In this document: positions 15,601 to 29,859 of the stretch, one piece after another
Numbering within the stretch: position 1 is the stretch's first letter
Layout of the letters: each line of letters begins with the position of its first letter
Assembly (NCBI RefSeq): GCF_021401245.1
Contig: NZ_JACBFY010000012.1
Coordinates: 62,001-126,000, forward strand
DNA length: 64,000 bases
Direction of reading: 5' to 3'
Origin: Pseudacidovorax sp. NFM-22
GTDB lineage: Bacteria; Pseudomonadota; Gammaproteobacteria; Burkholderiales; Burkholderiaceae_C
The notes under the pieces: model-generated
What the model was told of the DNA's origin: nothing
Databases searched by the model: none
Seen by the model: the letters and a program-made list of their open reading frames with translations, nothing else
Program-made: the position numbers and the translations under genes

Positions 15601-17749
15601 GCGGCGCCTGCGCCCATTGCTCCACCGGCAGGGCCAGCCGGCGGCGCCAGTTGGGATGCTCGTGCACCGTGCCCGGCAGGTTGGCCTGGCCGCGCTCGCC
15701 CAGCAGGTCCTCGGCCTGCACCATCAGCAGCCGCGACGGCGCCTGGGCCAGCCAGCCGTGCACGGCGGCCGCGGCCTCGGTGCCGAAGTCGCCGCTGCCC
15801 AGCAGGCGCGCGCCCGCCTCGGCATCGAGCCGGCCGGCATCCTCCAGCGCGAAGGCCAGCTGCACGCGGTCGGCCGCGCGCTCCGCCAGCTGCTGGCGCG
15901 CCATCTCGTCGCTGGGGTAGAGCTGCAGGCGGATGCGCTCGCCCAGGTCGGCCCCCGACCACCAGCCTTCCAGCGTGGCCAGATCGTGCGTGCTCACCGC
16001 CGCCAGCGCCTGGGCCGGGTAGGCCGCGGGGCGCTTGAAGGCCGCGCCCTCGCGCTCGAACACCATCAGCCGGTACGACAGCAGGCCGTAGCGCTGCATG
16101 AGCGCCCGCGTGGCGTCGGTGACCGTGCCCAGGTCCTCGCCGATGACGACGCAGCGCTGGCGTCGGCTTTCGAGGGCGACGATGGCCATCATCTCCTCGG
16201 CCGGATAGGCCACGTAGGCGCCGCTGGCGGCCTTCTCGCCGGGTGGGATCCAGAACAGGCGGGTCAGCCCCATCACATGGTCGATGCGCACCGCGCCGGC
16301 GTTGCGCATGCTGGCGCGCAGGGCCTCGATGAACAGGCCATAGCCGCTGGCGCGCAGGGCTGCGGGCCGCATGGGCGGCAGGCCCCAGTCCTGGCCCAGC
16401 TGGTTGAGGGCATCGGGCGGCGCACCCACGCTGGCGCCGGGCGCGAAGACGTCGCCGCCGGCCCAGGCGTCGGCGCCATGGCGGTCCACCGAGACGGCCA
16501 GGTCCAGGTACAGGCCGATGGCCATGCCGCGGCTGCGGCACTGGCGCGCGGCGGCCTCGAGCTGGCTGGCGGCCAGCCACTGCAGCCAGGCCTGGAACTC
16601 GACCTGCGCCGCATGCTGCTGCGCGAAGGCCTTCACCTCGGCCGAGCCCGGATCGCGGTAGGCCGCGGGCCAGCAGGGCGGGCCCCAGCAGTCGGGATCG
16701 CGGGCACGCAGGTGACGGCGCAGGGCCTCGAAGGTGGCATGGCGCTGCAGCGCCTCGCCACGCTGCTGGCAGAAGGCCCGGAAGGCCTCATCGCGCTGGC
16801 GCGCGACCAGGCCGGGCTCGGGCACCTGGCGCCGGGCCTGCACATGCGCGTGCAGCAGCGCCAGCACCTCCAGCTTGGCGGCGGCCACGCCTTCGTGGTC
16901 CACCAGCGACTGGGCGCGCAGGTGGCCCAGCCGGGCCTGGAATTCGTCGGACTCCACCAGGCGTCGCGCCTCCAGGCAGTCGGCATATTCGGGCAGGGCT
17001 TCGACGGCGATGTACAGCGGATTGAGGAAGAGCCGCGAGGACGGGCTGTACGGGCTGCACTGGCCGGGATCGTCCGGGAACAGCGCATGCAAGGGATTGA
17101 GGCCCACGGCCTGCGCACCCAGGCCGGCCGCCTGTTCGACCAGGCGGCCCAGGTCGGCGAAGTCGCCCATGCCCCATTGCGTGTCCGAGCGCAGGCCATA
17201 GAGCTGCGCGGCCACACCCCAGTGCCGCACGCCCTCGGCATCGCCGGGTGGCGGCTGGCAGGAGGCCGGCGCGGCGATCACCAGCAGCTCGGCCGTGCCG
17301 ACGCGCAGGCGGTGGTAGCCCATGGGCAGGGCGTCGGGCAGCTCCAGCACGGCATGGCGCTCGACGAGCATGCGCCCGTCGACCTGCCGGCGCGCGCCCT
17401 CGCCCTGGCCGAAGTCGATCAGGCCCTCATGGGCGCCGCCCTGCTCCAGCTGCAGGGTCCAGGGCGGTGCGGACTCGCCCTCGGGCCAGCGCAGGCTGAG
17501 GGGCACGCGCAGGCTGTCGGCCTGGGCCAGCAGCACCGGCGGCAAGGCCGTGCGCCATTCGGCCTCGTCCATGCGATCAATCTCGGCCTGCCACGCGGCC
17601 TCGTCCTGCGGGTCATGGCGCCCCAGGCCCAGCTCGTGCAACAGGCTGGCCAGGTGCCGCGGCTCCACCGCCACCTCGCGGCCCCAGACATCGTGGTAAC
17701 GGGGGGACAGGCCGCAACGGGCGCAGGCGCGATAGAGGGCTTCGGACAT
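12650..17749 (-). CDS. Fused 4-alpha-glucanotransferase and malto-oligosyltrehalose synthase
   Basis: 1699 residues, two complete enzymes in one chain. Residues 1 to about 700 are MalQ-like (GH77): nucleophile in AVRIDHVMGL (about 488), acid/base in VVIGEDLGT (about 535), third acid in VSTHDLAT (about 586). From about 745 begins TreY (GH13): RATYRLQFHAGFTFDDA, DLVPNHMG, LRIDHPDGL (about 1066), YVVAEKI (about 1110). MalQ rearranges malto-oligosaccharides; TreY turns the reducing-end glucose of the chain into a trehalose unit for TreZ to release. Separate genes are the norm, so the fusion is notable. The gap to treZ is 188 bases and there is no purine-rich ribosome site before the ATG; an internal promoter is possible. 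Confidence 0.92.
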   Translation of the reverse strand: MSEALYRACARCGLSPRYHDVWGREVAVEPRHLASLLHELGLGRHDPQDEAAWQAEIDRMDEAEWRTALPPVLLAQADSLRVPLSLRWPEGESAPPWTLQLEQGGAHEGLIDFGQGEGARRQVDGRMLVERHAVLELPDALPMGYHRLRVGTAELLVIAAPASCQPPPGDAEGVRHWGVAAQLYGLRSDTQWGMGDFADLGRLVEQAAGLGAQAVGLNPLHALFPDDPGQCSPYSPSSRLFLNPLYIAVEALPEYADCLEARRLVESDEFQARLGHLRAQSLVDHEGVAAAKLEVLALLHAHVQARRQVPEPGLVARQRDEAFRAFCQQRGEALQRHATFEALRRHLRARDPDCWGPPCWPAAYRDPGSAEVKAFAQQHAAQVEFQAWLQWLAASQLEAAARQCRSRGMAIGLYLDLAVSVDRHGADAWAGGDVFAPGASVGAPPDALNQLGQDWGLPPMRPAALRASGYGLFIEALRASMRNAGAVRIDHVMGLTRLFWIPPGEKAASGAYVAYPAEEMMAIVALESRRQRCVVIGEDLGTVTDATRALMQRYGLLSYRLMVFEREGAAFKRPAAYPAQALAAVSTHDLATLEGWWSGADLGERIRLQLYPSDEMARQQLAERAADRVQLAFALEDAGRLDAEAGARLLGSGDFGTEAAAAVHGWLAQAPSRLLMVQAEDLLGERGQANLPGTVHEHPNWRRRLALPVEQWAQAPRVAAIAAAVAAERPAVGGAAAAEGPVRHPLRLPRATYRLQFHAGFTFDDAIAILPYLQRLGISHVYCSPLQRARPGSTHGYDVVAHDQINPELGGEAGFMRFCAALQRHGMGQILDLVPNHMGVLGGDNPWWEDVLENGPASLYANHFDIEWQPADPELAGKVLLAVLGGAYGQVLDDGELKLGLDAAGGRLAIHYHDHCFPVAPESYAPVLRSAEPLMAGPEDAAALAGVAQAFESLPAGADDAARRARDKTAAQARLAALIGESAAFGSAVQAAVARWNHPRHREALHQLLEAQHYRLAFWRVASDEINYRRFFDVNELAALRMERPEVFEATHALPLDLAARGLVDGLRIDHPDGLHDPAAYFDRLQQGFARRTGRRLAADDGSGRPERPLYVVAEKIAAGHEEVPEAWAIHGTTGYRFANVAAGVLVQTESDAAFDRIWRGFTGEDAPFHEVEYLGKRAVTRNALASDLTMIATAALRIARADRRTRDYTLNNLRRALAEVATCMRVYRSYVTDRGLSAQDQRYIDDAIAAARERGELADDSIYDFVGQALRGELHAGDPVLHPQVLRLAARFQQFSAPVAAKGVEDTAFYRWYPLASLNEVGGDPATFGFTLEQFHEASADRARRWPHTLLATSTHDNKRAEDVRMRLHVLSEMPATWRLALRRWHALAEPEAQVALLDHGVTPSRADEYLLYQTMLGIWPAGGADEEAREELAERLVRYMHKAAREGKRHTSWVMPDEAYEGALAQFVRGVVDSEEFRADFEPLAARLAWWGGLNSLVFTALKFCSAGVPDTYQGTECLDFSLVDPDNRRPVDYAARSELLAGLEALAARPERMAEGLAQRMTPARLGEAKLWTAWRLLQMRREHAALVRDGDHQPLYANGPADEAVVAFTRQAGDDALVFVAGRFFAEQDDDRRDAPPPEGWDAQAWAATTLALPQRPGGWRDVLSGRHVEGGWVAVDALLQTLPCAVLVPAEHAV

Positions 17750-17937
17750 GGAGGGACAGTCGCAGGAGGAAAAGGAAAAGGCTCACCCAGTGTGGACCAA
17801 TCCGCCGTGGATGGGTGGATTGACTGGGCACGGGCGGCACCGGCGCATCGCGCAGCCAGGGGCCGGGCACTCCCCGCAGCACCGGGGGATGTACCGGAGA
17901 GTGGCGGGGCAGGCACGGCGGCGGCGGTCACACCTCG

Positions 17938-19848
17938 TCAGGGCGCCTCGAACACGGAGAGGGTGTCGTCGTCCTCGTCGAAGACCGGCAACTGCAGCAG
18001 GGCCGCACATCCGCCGCCCGGCGACAGCGCCAGCAGGGGCAGGCGCGGGCTCGGCCCGGCGGCCAGGTGGCAGCCCCAGCTGTGGAACACGCGGCCGGTG
18101 GGTGCGGCGCCCAGTTGCTCGGTATCGCCCAGGTTGATGACCATCTGCAGCCAGCATAGACCGTCCGGCTGCGACGGCGTCATTTCCCACTGCAGGAAAA
18201 GCAGGTCGCCGGACAGTTGCCAGCGGCCGCTGCCCGGTCTGGCCGGCAGGTGCGGCATCACGCGGCGCTTGCGCACCGCCAGCAGCGTGCGCACCTCGTG
18301 CACGCGCTCGCGATGGCCGGGCTGCTCGCGCTCGGCCCAATCAAGCCGGCTGGCGGTGAAGGTGCTTTCGGCGTTCGGGTCGGGGATGCGGGCGCGCGCC
18401 TCGGCACTGGTGAAGCCCTCGAAGCGGCCGAACTCGCGCCGGCGCCCGTCGGTCACGGCCTGGGCCAGCTCGGGCCCGAAGTCGCAGAAGTACAGGAAGG
18501 GGGCGGTGGCCGCCCATTCCTCGCCCATGAACATCAGCGGCACATGGGGCGACAGCAGCAGCGCCGCGCGCAGCGCCCGCAGCCGGTGGGCCGGGGCCAG
18601 CGCCTCGATGCGCTCGCCGAAGGCGCGGTTGCCGATCTGGTCGTGGTTCTGCAGGAAGGAGACGAAGGCCGTTGGCGGCAGCGCGTCGGTGGGCTCGCCG
18701 CGCGGATCGCCGTCGCGCGTCACCGAAGGCTGGCCGGTGTAGATGAAGCCGCCCGCCAGCGCCCGGCCGACCAGCGCCTTGGGTTCGCTCGCGTAGTCGA
18801 GGTAGTAGCCGTCGATCTCGCCCGTGGCCTGCACATGCGCGGCATGGTGGAAGTCGTCGTTCCATTGCGCCGTGGCGTCGTGCGGGCGGCCCTCGGCGTC
18901 GCGGGTGAGCAGGTGCGCGTGGTTGTGCTCGTTCTCCAGCACGACATGGATGGCGCGCTCGCGGCCAGGGCCCTGGCGCAGCGCCTCGGTGATCTCGCGC
19001 ACGATGTGCAGCTCGGAGTCATCGCGGATGGCATGCACCGCGTCCATGCGCAGGCCGTCGAAGCGGAATTCCTCGATCCAGTAGAGCGCGTTGTGCACGA
19101 AGAAGTCGCGCACCGGCCGCGCATGGTCGCCGTCGTAGTTGATGGCGGCGCCCCAGGGCGTCTGGTGCGCGGGATTGAAGAACTGCGGGCAGTAGGCGTG
19201 CAGGTAATTGCCTTCGGGGCCGAAGTGGTTGTAGACCACGTCCAGCAGCACCATCAGCCCCAGGCCATGGGCCGCATCCACGAAGGCCTTGAGCGCCTCG
19301 GGCCGGCCGTAGCTGGCCTCGGGCGCGAACTGCAGCACGCCGTCGTAGCCCCAGCCGCGGGTGCCGGGGAAGTCGGCCACCGGCATCATCTCGATGGCCG
19401 TGACGCCCAGGGCCGCCAGTTCGGGCAGCTTCTTGCGGGCGGCGTCGAAGGTGCCCTCGGGCGTGAAGCCGCCGATGTGCAGTTCATAAATGACGGCCTC
19501 CCGCCAGGGCCGGCCCTGCCAGTCGTCGTCATGCCATTCGTAGGCGGCCGGGGCCACCACACGGCTCGGTCCGTGCACGTCGTCGGGGTTGTGGCGCGAG
19601 GCCGGGTCGGGCACTTTCAGGCCGTCGGGCAGCACGAAGCGGTAGTCGTCGCCCGCCGCGGCCGTGGCCACGTCGCAGCCGAACCAGCCCTCGTCGCCGA
19701 CCGCCGTCATGGGGTGCGTGGCCCAGCCGGTGCCACGGGCGCGGCGTTCGACCATCACCTCGGCCACGCCGGGCGCCCACAGGCGAAAACGAACGCCCCC
19801 GCCCTCCAGCACCGTGGCGCCGAAGGGCATCTTGTGCTCACGTCTCAT
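17938..19848 (-). CDS. treZ: Malto-oligosyltrehalose trehalohydrolase
   Basis: 636 residues. N-terminal carbohydrate-binding-like domain (about 1-110, starting GATVLEGGGVRFRLWAPG), then a GH13 barrel with ELHIGGFTPEGTF, FDGLRMDAVHAI (nucleophile about 266), VVLENEHNH (acid/base about 303) and FLQNHDQIGNRAFGER (about 403). TreZ cuts free trehalose from the end produced by TreY. Start MRREHK at 19848 lies 22 bases after the channel gene; the ATG six codons later is an alternative. Works with the malQ-treY fusion downstream. Confidence 0.93.
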   Translation of the reverse strand: MRREHKMPFGATVLEGGGVRFRLWAPGVAEVMVERRARGTGWATHPMTAVGDEGWFGCDVATAAAGDDYRFVLPDGLKVPDPASRHNPDDVHGPSRVVAPAAYEWHDDDWQGRPWREAVIYELHIGGFTPEGTFDAARKKLPELAALGVTAIEMMPVADFPGTRGWGYDGVLQFAPEASYGRPEALKAFVDAAHGLGLMVLLDVVYNHFGPEGNYLHAYCPQFFNPAHQTPWGAAINYDGDHARPVRDFFVHNALYWIEEFRFDGLRMDAVHAIRDDSELHIVREITEALRQGPGRERAIHVVLENEHNHAHLLTRDAEGRPHDATAQWNDDFHHAAHVQATGEIDGYYLDYASEPKALVGRALAGGFIYTGQPSVTRDGDPRGEPTDALPPTAFVSFLQNHDQIGNRAFGERIEALAPAHRLRALRAALLLSPHVPLMFMGEEWAATAPFLYFCDFGPELAQAVTDGRRREFGRFEGFTSAEARARIPDPNAESTFTASRLDWAEREQPGHRERVHEVRTLLAVRKRRVMPHLPARPGSGRWQLSGDLLFLQWEMTPSQPDGLCWLQMVINLGDTEQLGAAPTGRVFHSWGCHLAAGPSPRLPLLALSPGGGCAALLQLPVFDEDDDTLSVFEAP

Positions 19849-19870
19849 CGTTCGCTTTCAGCTTTCCATG

Positions 19871-20784
19871 TCAAAGAGGGGGCGGCGGATCGACCGGGCG
19901 GCGCGGGATCAGCGGATCGTCCGCGCCGCGGGCCGAGGCCGGGCGCGGCAGCGTCTCGCCATCGACCTGAGGCGCGGGCGGCGTGGCCGTGGCCGGCACC
20001 TCGGGCAGCGGGTCGAGCACCGTGCTGGGCGCTGCGGCGTCGGCCGCAGCCGCCTGGGCCGCCGCGGACGCTGGCGAGGCCACGGCAGGCCCCGCGGTGC
20101 CGCCCGTGCGGGGCACGCCCTCGGTCTCCGGCGGCAGCCATTGCTGGATGTGGCGCGACGCCCAGTCCTTGCCGGCCAGCCCGAAGGCCAGCGCCAGCGC
20201 AAAGACGAAGCCGGCCAGGATCACCAGGAAGCTCTCGCGCACGATGTCGCCGCCGATGCGCAGGTGGTCCAGCGCGATCAGGATGACGAACACCAGGATG
20301 GCGTACTGCGCGATGCGCGAGAAGAAGGTCGCGTCGGGCATGCCCACGTTGCGGCCGTAGGTGCGCACGGCATCGCCCACGAAACGGGCGAAGTAGGCGC
20401 CGAAGGCCAGCACCAGCAGCGCGACGAACACGTTGGGCACGAACCAGATCACCCGGCCCAGCAGATCGGTGATGTAGGTCAGCCCCAGGCCGTTGAAGGC
20501 GATGATCAGCGCTGCCAGGATGACGGCCCAGTAGGCCAGCAGGCCCACGAGCCCCGTGGTGTCCACCCGCACCCCGCCCTGGCGCAGAAAGCCGTCCAGC
20601 CCCGCCCTTTCGGTCAGCACCGGGAAGTTGACGGCCCGCAGCGCCTTGGTGACCGCAAAGCGCACCACCTTGGCGACGAGCCAGCCGCCCACCAGCACCA
20701 GCGCCGCGAACAGCAGCCGCGGCAGGAAGGCCGCGATCTGGTACAGGAAGGCCCGCAGGGGCAACAGCTGCATGCTGAAGTCGT

Positions 20785-20788
<4 letters not shown>
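19871..20788 (-). CDS. Mechanosensitive-channel-type membrane protein (TM-helix repeat family)
   Basis: 305 residues. About five membrane helices fill residues 15-205, with repeated [16 protein letters not shown] / [16 protein letters not shown] units typical of the conserved TM-helix family (PF05552-like) related to MscS channels. [22 protein letters not shown] resembles the pore-lining helix. The C-terminal 85 residues are Ala/Pro-rich and disordered, with no MscS beta domain, so gating by tension is not assured. GAGGAGG ribosome site. The start overlaps the treS-maltokinase stop (ATGA), which ties an inner-membrane channel-like protein to trehalose metabolism. Confidence 0.8.
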
Positions 20789-24138
<3,350 letters not shown>

Positions 24139-24171
24139 GCGGCGCGCCTCCTCAGAAGTGACTTGTTGCTG

Positions 24172-26237
<2,066 letters not shown>

Positions 26238-26241
<4 letters not shown>

Positions 26242-28172
26242 CGGAGGAGACCTTTCTCGGATTCGGTGTCGGGCGAAAGCGGTGCGCGCAGGTAGAGCGT
26301 GGACAGCGGCGGCACCGCCAACACCAGCGACTGCGCCTGGCGATGCGCCGGCACCGGCACGGTGTCGACGCCGCCCAGGTTGCCCCAGCCGCTGCCGTCG
26401 AATTCCTGTGCGTCGCTGTTGAGCAGCTCGGTCCAGGTGCCGGCCACGGGAACGCCCACACGCAGGCCCGGGCGCGGCACCGGCGTCATGTTGCACACCA
26501 CCAGCACGGGTGCGCCGCCGTCCTTGGGCTTGCGCAGGAAGATGTAGAGGCTGCGCTCGGCATCGTCGGCCTCCAGCCACTGGAAGCCGGCCGCGTCGAA
26601 GTCGATCTGGTGCAGCGCCGGCTCCTCGCGCAGCAGCCGGTTGAGCTGGCGCACGAACTGCTGCAGGCCGCGGTGGCCCCACTGGTCGCTGACCCACCAT
26701 TCCAGCTCGCCTTCGTGCGTCCATTCGCGGCGCTGGCCGAACTCGCCGCCCATGAAGAGCAGCTTCTTGCCCGGATGGGCCCACATGTAGCCGAACAGCG
26801 CGCGCAGGTTGGCGAACTGCTGCCATTCGTCGCCGGGCATCTTGCCGATCAGCGAGCCCTTGCCGTAGACCACTTCGTCGTGCGAGAGCGGCAGCACGAA
26901 GTTCTCAGTGAAGGCATAGACCAGCGAGAAGGTCAGCCGGTGGTGGTGGTAGCGGCGGTAGACCGGATCGTCATGCACATAGTCGAGCGTGTCGTGCATC
27001 CAGCCCATGTTCCACTTCATGCCGAAGCCCAGGCCGCCCATCTCGATGGGGCGGGACACGCGCGGCCAGGCGGTCGATTCCTCGGCCACCGTGAAGGTGT
27101 CGGGATGCTCGCGGTAGACGGCGCGGTTGAGGTCCTGCAGGAAGGAGACGGCCTCCAGGTTCTCGCGGCCGCCGTGCACGTTGGGCACCCACTCGCCGGG
27201 CTGGCGCGCGTAGTCCAGGTAGAGCATCGAGGCCACGGCATCGACGCGGATGCCGTCGATGTGGAAGCGGTCGAGCCAGAACAGCGCCGACGAGATCAGG
27301 AAGGCCCGCACCTCGTTGCGGCCGTAGTTGAAGATGGCCGAGTTCCATTCGGGATGGAAGCCCTGCCGCGCATCCGCATGCTCGTACAGGTGCGTGCCGT
27401 CGAACTCGGCCAGGCCGTGCGCGTCGGTGGGAAAGTGCGAGGGCACCCAGTCCAGGATGACGCCGATGCCCTGCTGGTGCAAGTGGTCGACGAAGTACAT
27501 GAAGTCTTCCGGCGAGCCGTAGCGCGACGTCGGCGCGAAGTAGCCCGTGGTCTGGTAGCCCCAGGAGCCATAGAAGGGATGCTCCGTGACCGGCATCAGC
27601 TCCACATGCGTGAAGCCCATCCAGCCGATGTATTCGGCCAGGGCGTGGGCCAGTTCGCGGTAACCCATGAATTGCCCGTCGCGGCGGCGCCAGGAGCCCA
27701 TGTGCAGCTCGTAGGTGCTCATGGGGGCATCGAGGGCGTTGCGCGCGGCGCGGCTGGCCATCCATGCCGAGTCGCCCCATTCGTGCGTGCCGGCCCAGAT
27801 GCGCGACCCAGTGGCGGGCGGCAGTTCGGCGCTGAAGGCGAAGGGGTCGGCCTTCTCGCCCACGTAGCGGCCATCCGGGCCCCAGATGCGGTACTTGTAG
27901 GCCTGCCCGGGCTGCGCCGGGATGCCCTCGCCCTCCCACACGCCGCTGCCATCGGGCCGGGGCTGCAGGGCGTCGGCCTCGTCGTTCCAGCCGTTCCAGT
28001 CGCCGATCACCGCGACGCGGCTGGCATTGGGGGCCCAGACGGCGAAGTGGAAGGTGCCATCGTCGTCGGGATGCGCACCCAGCCGTTCATACAGGCGGGC
28101 ATGGCTTCCCTCGCGCAGCAGATGCACATCCAGGGGACCGAATCGGGACGACGGAGCAGGGAGTTGGGACAT
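26238..28172 (-). CDS. glgB: 1,4-alpha-glucan branching enzyme
   Basis: 644 residues. N-terminal CBM48 (FHFAVWAPNASRVAVIGDWN), then the GH13 barrel: ELHMGSW, HVELMPVTEHPFYGSWGYQ, DGIRVDAVASMLYLDY (nucleophile about 307), TVAEESTAWP (acid/base about 362), LPLSHDEVVYGKGSL (about 430). Slightly shorter than GlgB with the extra N1 domain, as in short-form enzymes. It introduces alpha-1,6 branches into the glucan made by GlgE. First gene of the cluster that runs to position 10318. The MSQLPAPSS start lacks a strong ribosome site; an upstream ATG in the repeat-flanked region is less likely. No promoter was clear in 28173-28315. Confidence 0.94.
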
Positions 28173-28315
28173 GGGGCCGGCGGGCTTGATGGGCAACGTA
28201 TGTTGTACCCCGCCGGCCTGGCGGCGCCCGGACGGCAAAGCCGCGGTGCCTTGTCGGACGGATGCCCACGTCCTTCGCGAGCGACGGGCTTGGTCCCACC
28301 CACGCCCCGTCTTGG

Positions 28316-28433
28316 CCCCTCTCCCCTCGCGGAAAAGGGGTTGGGAAGAGGGGCGGCCGCCGCCGGCACCCGTTGCACCTTTGGAGTGCGGCGACCCCCT
28401 CTCCCCCGGTCCTCTCCCGCGCGGGGAGAGGGA
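28316..28433. repeat. Paired palindromic dispersed repeat, family B copy 2
   Basis: Left unit begins CCCCTCTCCCCTCGCGG, right unit is the inverted form ending GCGGGGAGAGGGAGC, with about 45 bases between. The left unit is degenerate (GAAAAGG for GAGAGG). Lies between glgB and the DUF3455 gene. Confidence 0.88.
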
Positions 28434-28449
28434 GCAAGACCCTGCCGCC

Positions 28450-28998
28450 TTACATCGCCGGCCTGTAGAAGATGTAGTCCGCCTGGTAGTTGACGACCTG
28501 CTTCTGGCCCAGGCTGGCCTGGCCGCAGGGCAGCATGGGGGCGACGCCGCCCTTGGTGGCCACGCGCTGGATGTAGCTCACGCCCTGCATGGCGCCCATG
28601 CCCATGGCCGGGTTGGCCTTGACCAGCTGCAGCGGGATGTTGCCGGTACCGCCCGGTGCGACCGCGACCTGGGTGGCCGTGACCTTGGAGCCGTCCATGC
28701 TCTCCCAGGTGGCCGGCGGGCCGTAGTAGCGGCCGATGGCCTTGCCGCTGCGGTCCATCAGGCGCGCATCGGGGCCGACGAAGAACCACTCGTACTGGCC
28801 CGCCATGTCGGCCTTGGCGCGGCATTCGTAGGTGATGGTGCCGGCGCCCACGGTCTCGAGCGCGACGCGCTGGCCGGCGGGCACCTGGACGGGGGCGGGC
28901 AGGCCGGCCTGCGAGTACGGGGCCGGCATGGGCGCGGTGGCACAGGCGGACAACAGGACAGCGGCGGCCACGGTGGCCAGGGGGGCGGTCATGCGCAT
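28450..28998 (-). CDS. DUF3455 lipoprotein
   Basis: 182 residues. Signal peptide ending in lipobox LLSAC (Cys about 20), so probably a lipoprotein. VPAGQRVALETVGAGTITYEC starts the DUF3455 domain, which ends with YIQRVATKGGVAP and YQADYIFYRP; two cysteines in the domain may form a disulfide. Function of the family is unknown. AAAGGAG ribosome site 6 bases before ATG. Divergent from the ECF sigma gene; the minus-strand motif CATCC-N16-CGTA about 100 bases upstream is the same as in front of the sigma and fasciclin genes, suggesting sigma control. Confidence 0.85.
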   Translation of the reverse strand: MRMTAPLATVAAAVLLSACATAPMPAPYSQAGLPAPVQVPAGQRVALETVGAGTITYECRAKADMAGQYEWFFVGPDARLMDRSGKAIGRYYGPPATWESMDGSKVTATQVAVAPGGTGNIPLQLVKANPAMGMGAMQGVSYIQRVATKGGVAPMLPCGQASLGQKQVVNYQADYIFYRPAM

Positions 28999-29099
28999 GG
29001 AATGCTCCTTTCGATGGGCAACAACGGGTTTGAGGTTGACGGGGCGGCAGTCGGCGGTCGCCCTCCGCGACCTGTCCTTGCTGCCTGCCCCGTTCGACT

Positions 29100-29124
29100 T
29101 ACGGCCCCGGTCATGGACCGGATG
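29100..29124 (-). promoter_or_regulatory. Predicted ECF promoter for the DUF3455 gene
   Basis: On the minus strand CATCC (29124-29120) is followed after exactly 16 bases by CGTA (29103-29100), extended as TGCATCC and CGTAAGT. Same elements and spacing occur before the sigma gene (29177) and fasciclin gene (31620). Confidence 0.6.
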
Positions 29125-29176
29125 CATACCCGGCGAAAGTTGAAGGACTTGTGAATTCATCGCCGCCGACCGCGCG

Positions 29177-29201
29177 CATCCGGCGACCGGGAACGCGCGT
29201 A
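29177..29201 (+). promoter_or_regulatory. Predicted ECF autoregulatory promoter of the sigma gene
   Basis: CATCC (29177-29181), 16 bases, CGTA (29198-29201), 36 bases before the sigma start. Matches the two neighbouring promoter candidates in both boxes and spacer length. CATCC/CGTA-type boxes are known for SigK-like ECF factors (general knowledge). Confidence 0.6.
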
Positions 29202-29237
29202 CCCACCAGATGGCCGCCGCTCCCGCACAATGTCCCG

Positions 29238-29816
29238 ATGCCTTCCGCCACGACGCCCGACGACGAGCTGCTGGGTCTGCTCGATCGTGTCGCCCGCCGC
29301 GACGCCTCCGCCCTCCAGGCGCTGTACGAACGCACTTCGTCCCGGCTCTTCGGCCTCGCGATGCGCGTGGTGCGGCAGCACGAATGGGCCGAAGACGTGC
29401 TGCAGGAGGCCTTCCTCACCATCTGGCGGTCGGCGCCCGACTACCGCGCGACGCTGAGTCCGCCGATGGCCTGGATGTCGCTGATCGTGCGCAGCCGCGC
29501 CCTCGACCTGCTGCGCCGCCAGACCAGCCAGGGCGCCGACGTGACGCAGGAGTTCAGCGAGACGCTGGCCGACACCCTGCCCGCGTCCGAGCCCGGCCCG
29601 CAGGAGCTGGCCGATGCCAGCGAGCAGGCCTGGCTGCTGCACCAGTGCCTGCAGCAGCTGCCCAACGCGCAGCGCGAGGCGCTGTCGCTGGCCTACCTGC
29701 GCGACCTGAGCCACAGCGAGCTGGCCACGCGCCTGGCGCAGCCGCTGGGCACCATCAAGACCTGGATCCGGCGCGGGCTGGACAAGCTGCGCGGCTGCAT
29801 GGAGCAGGCGGCATGA
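29238..29816 (+). CDS. ECF sigma factor (SigK-like)
   Basis: 192 residues. Region 2: LDRVARRDASALQALYERTS, VRQHEWAEDVLQEAFLTIW, AWMSLIVRSRALDLLRR. Region 4: LPNAQREALSLAYLRDLSH then HSELATRLAQPLGTIKTWIRRGLDKLR as helix-turn-helix. The pattern is that of sigma factors paired with RskA-type anti-sigma factors. The MPSATTPDD start was preferred over the frame opening at 29151, because the predicted promoter lies inside that extension. Followed after 43 bases by the anti-sigma gene. Confidence 0.9.
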   Translation: MPSATTPDDELLGLLDRVARRDASALQALYERTSSRLFGLAMRVVRQHEWAEDVLQEAFLTIWRSAPDYRATLSPPMAWMSLIVRSRALDLLRRQTSQGADVTQEFSETLADTLPASEPGPQELADASEQAWLLHQCLQQLPNAQREALSLAYLRDLSHSELATRLAQPLGTIKTWIRRGLDKLRGCMEQAA

Positions 29817-29859
29817 CGCGGCCCCGTCCTTCCGCCGCCACCGGCCCGAGGAGACTCGC

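Noticed and set aside
17765-17780. AGGAGGAAAAGG on the plus strand as a ribosome site
   Set aside because: No plausible plus-strand gene follows; it is just upstream of the malQ-treY start on the opposite strand and cannot serve it.
12578-18742. Very long plus-strand open frame (2054 codons) opposite malQ-treY and treZ
   Set aside because: It is antisense to genes with clear catalytic motifs, has low-complexity Gln/Gly/Arg/His-rich sequence and no family pattern; such shadows are normal at this GC content. The same applies to 20968-23808, 23818-26295, 26343-28493 and 46428-51077.
28173-28315. Promoter for the glgB-led cluster
   Set aside because: No pair of -35/-10 boxes with sensible spacing was found; a CATCC occurs on the minus strand but without CGTA 16 bases later.
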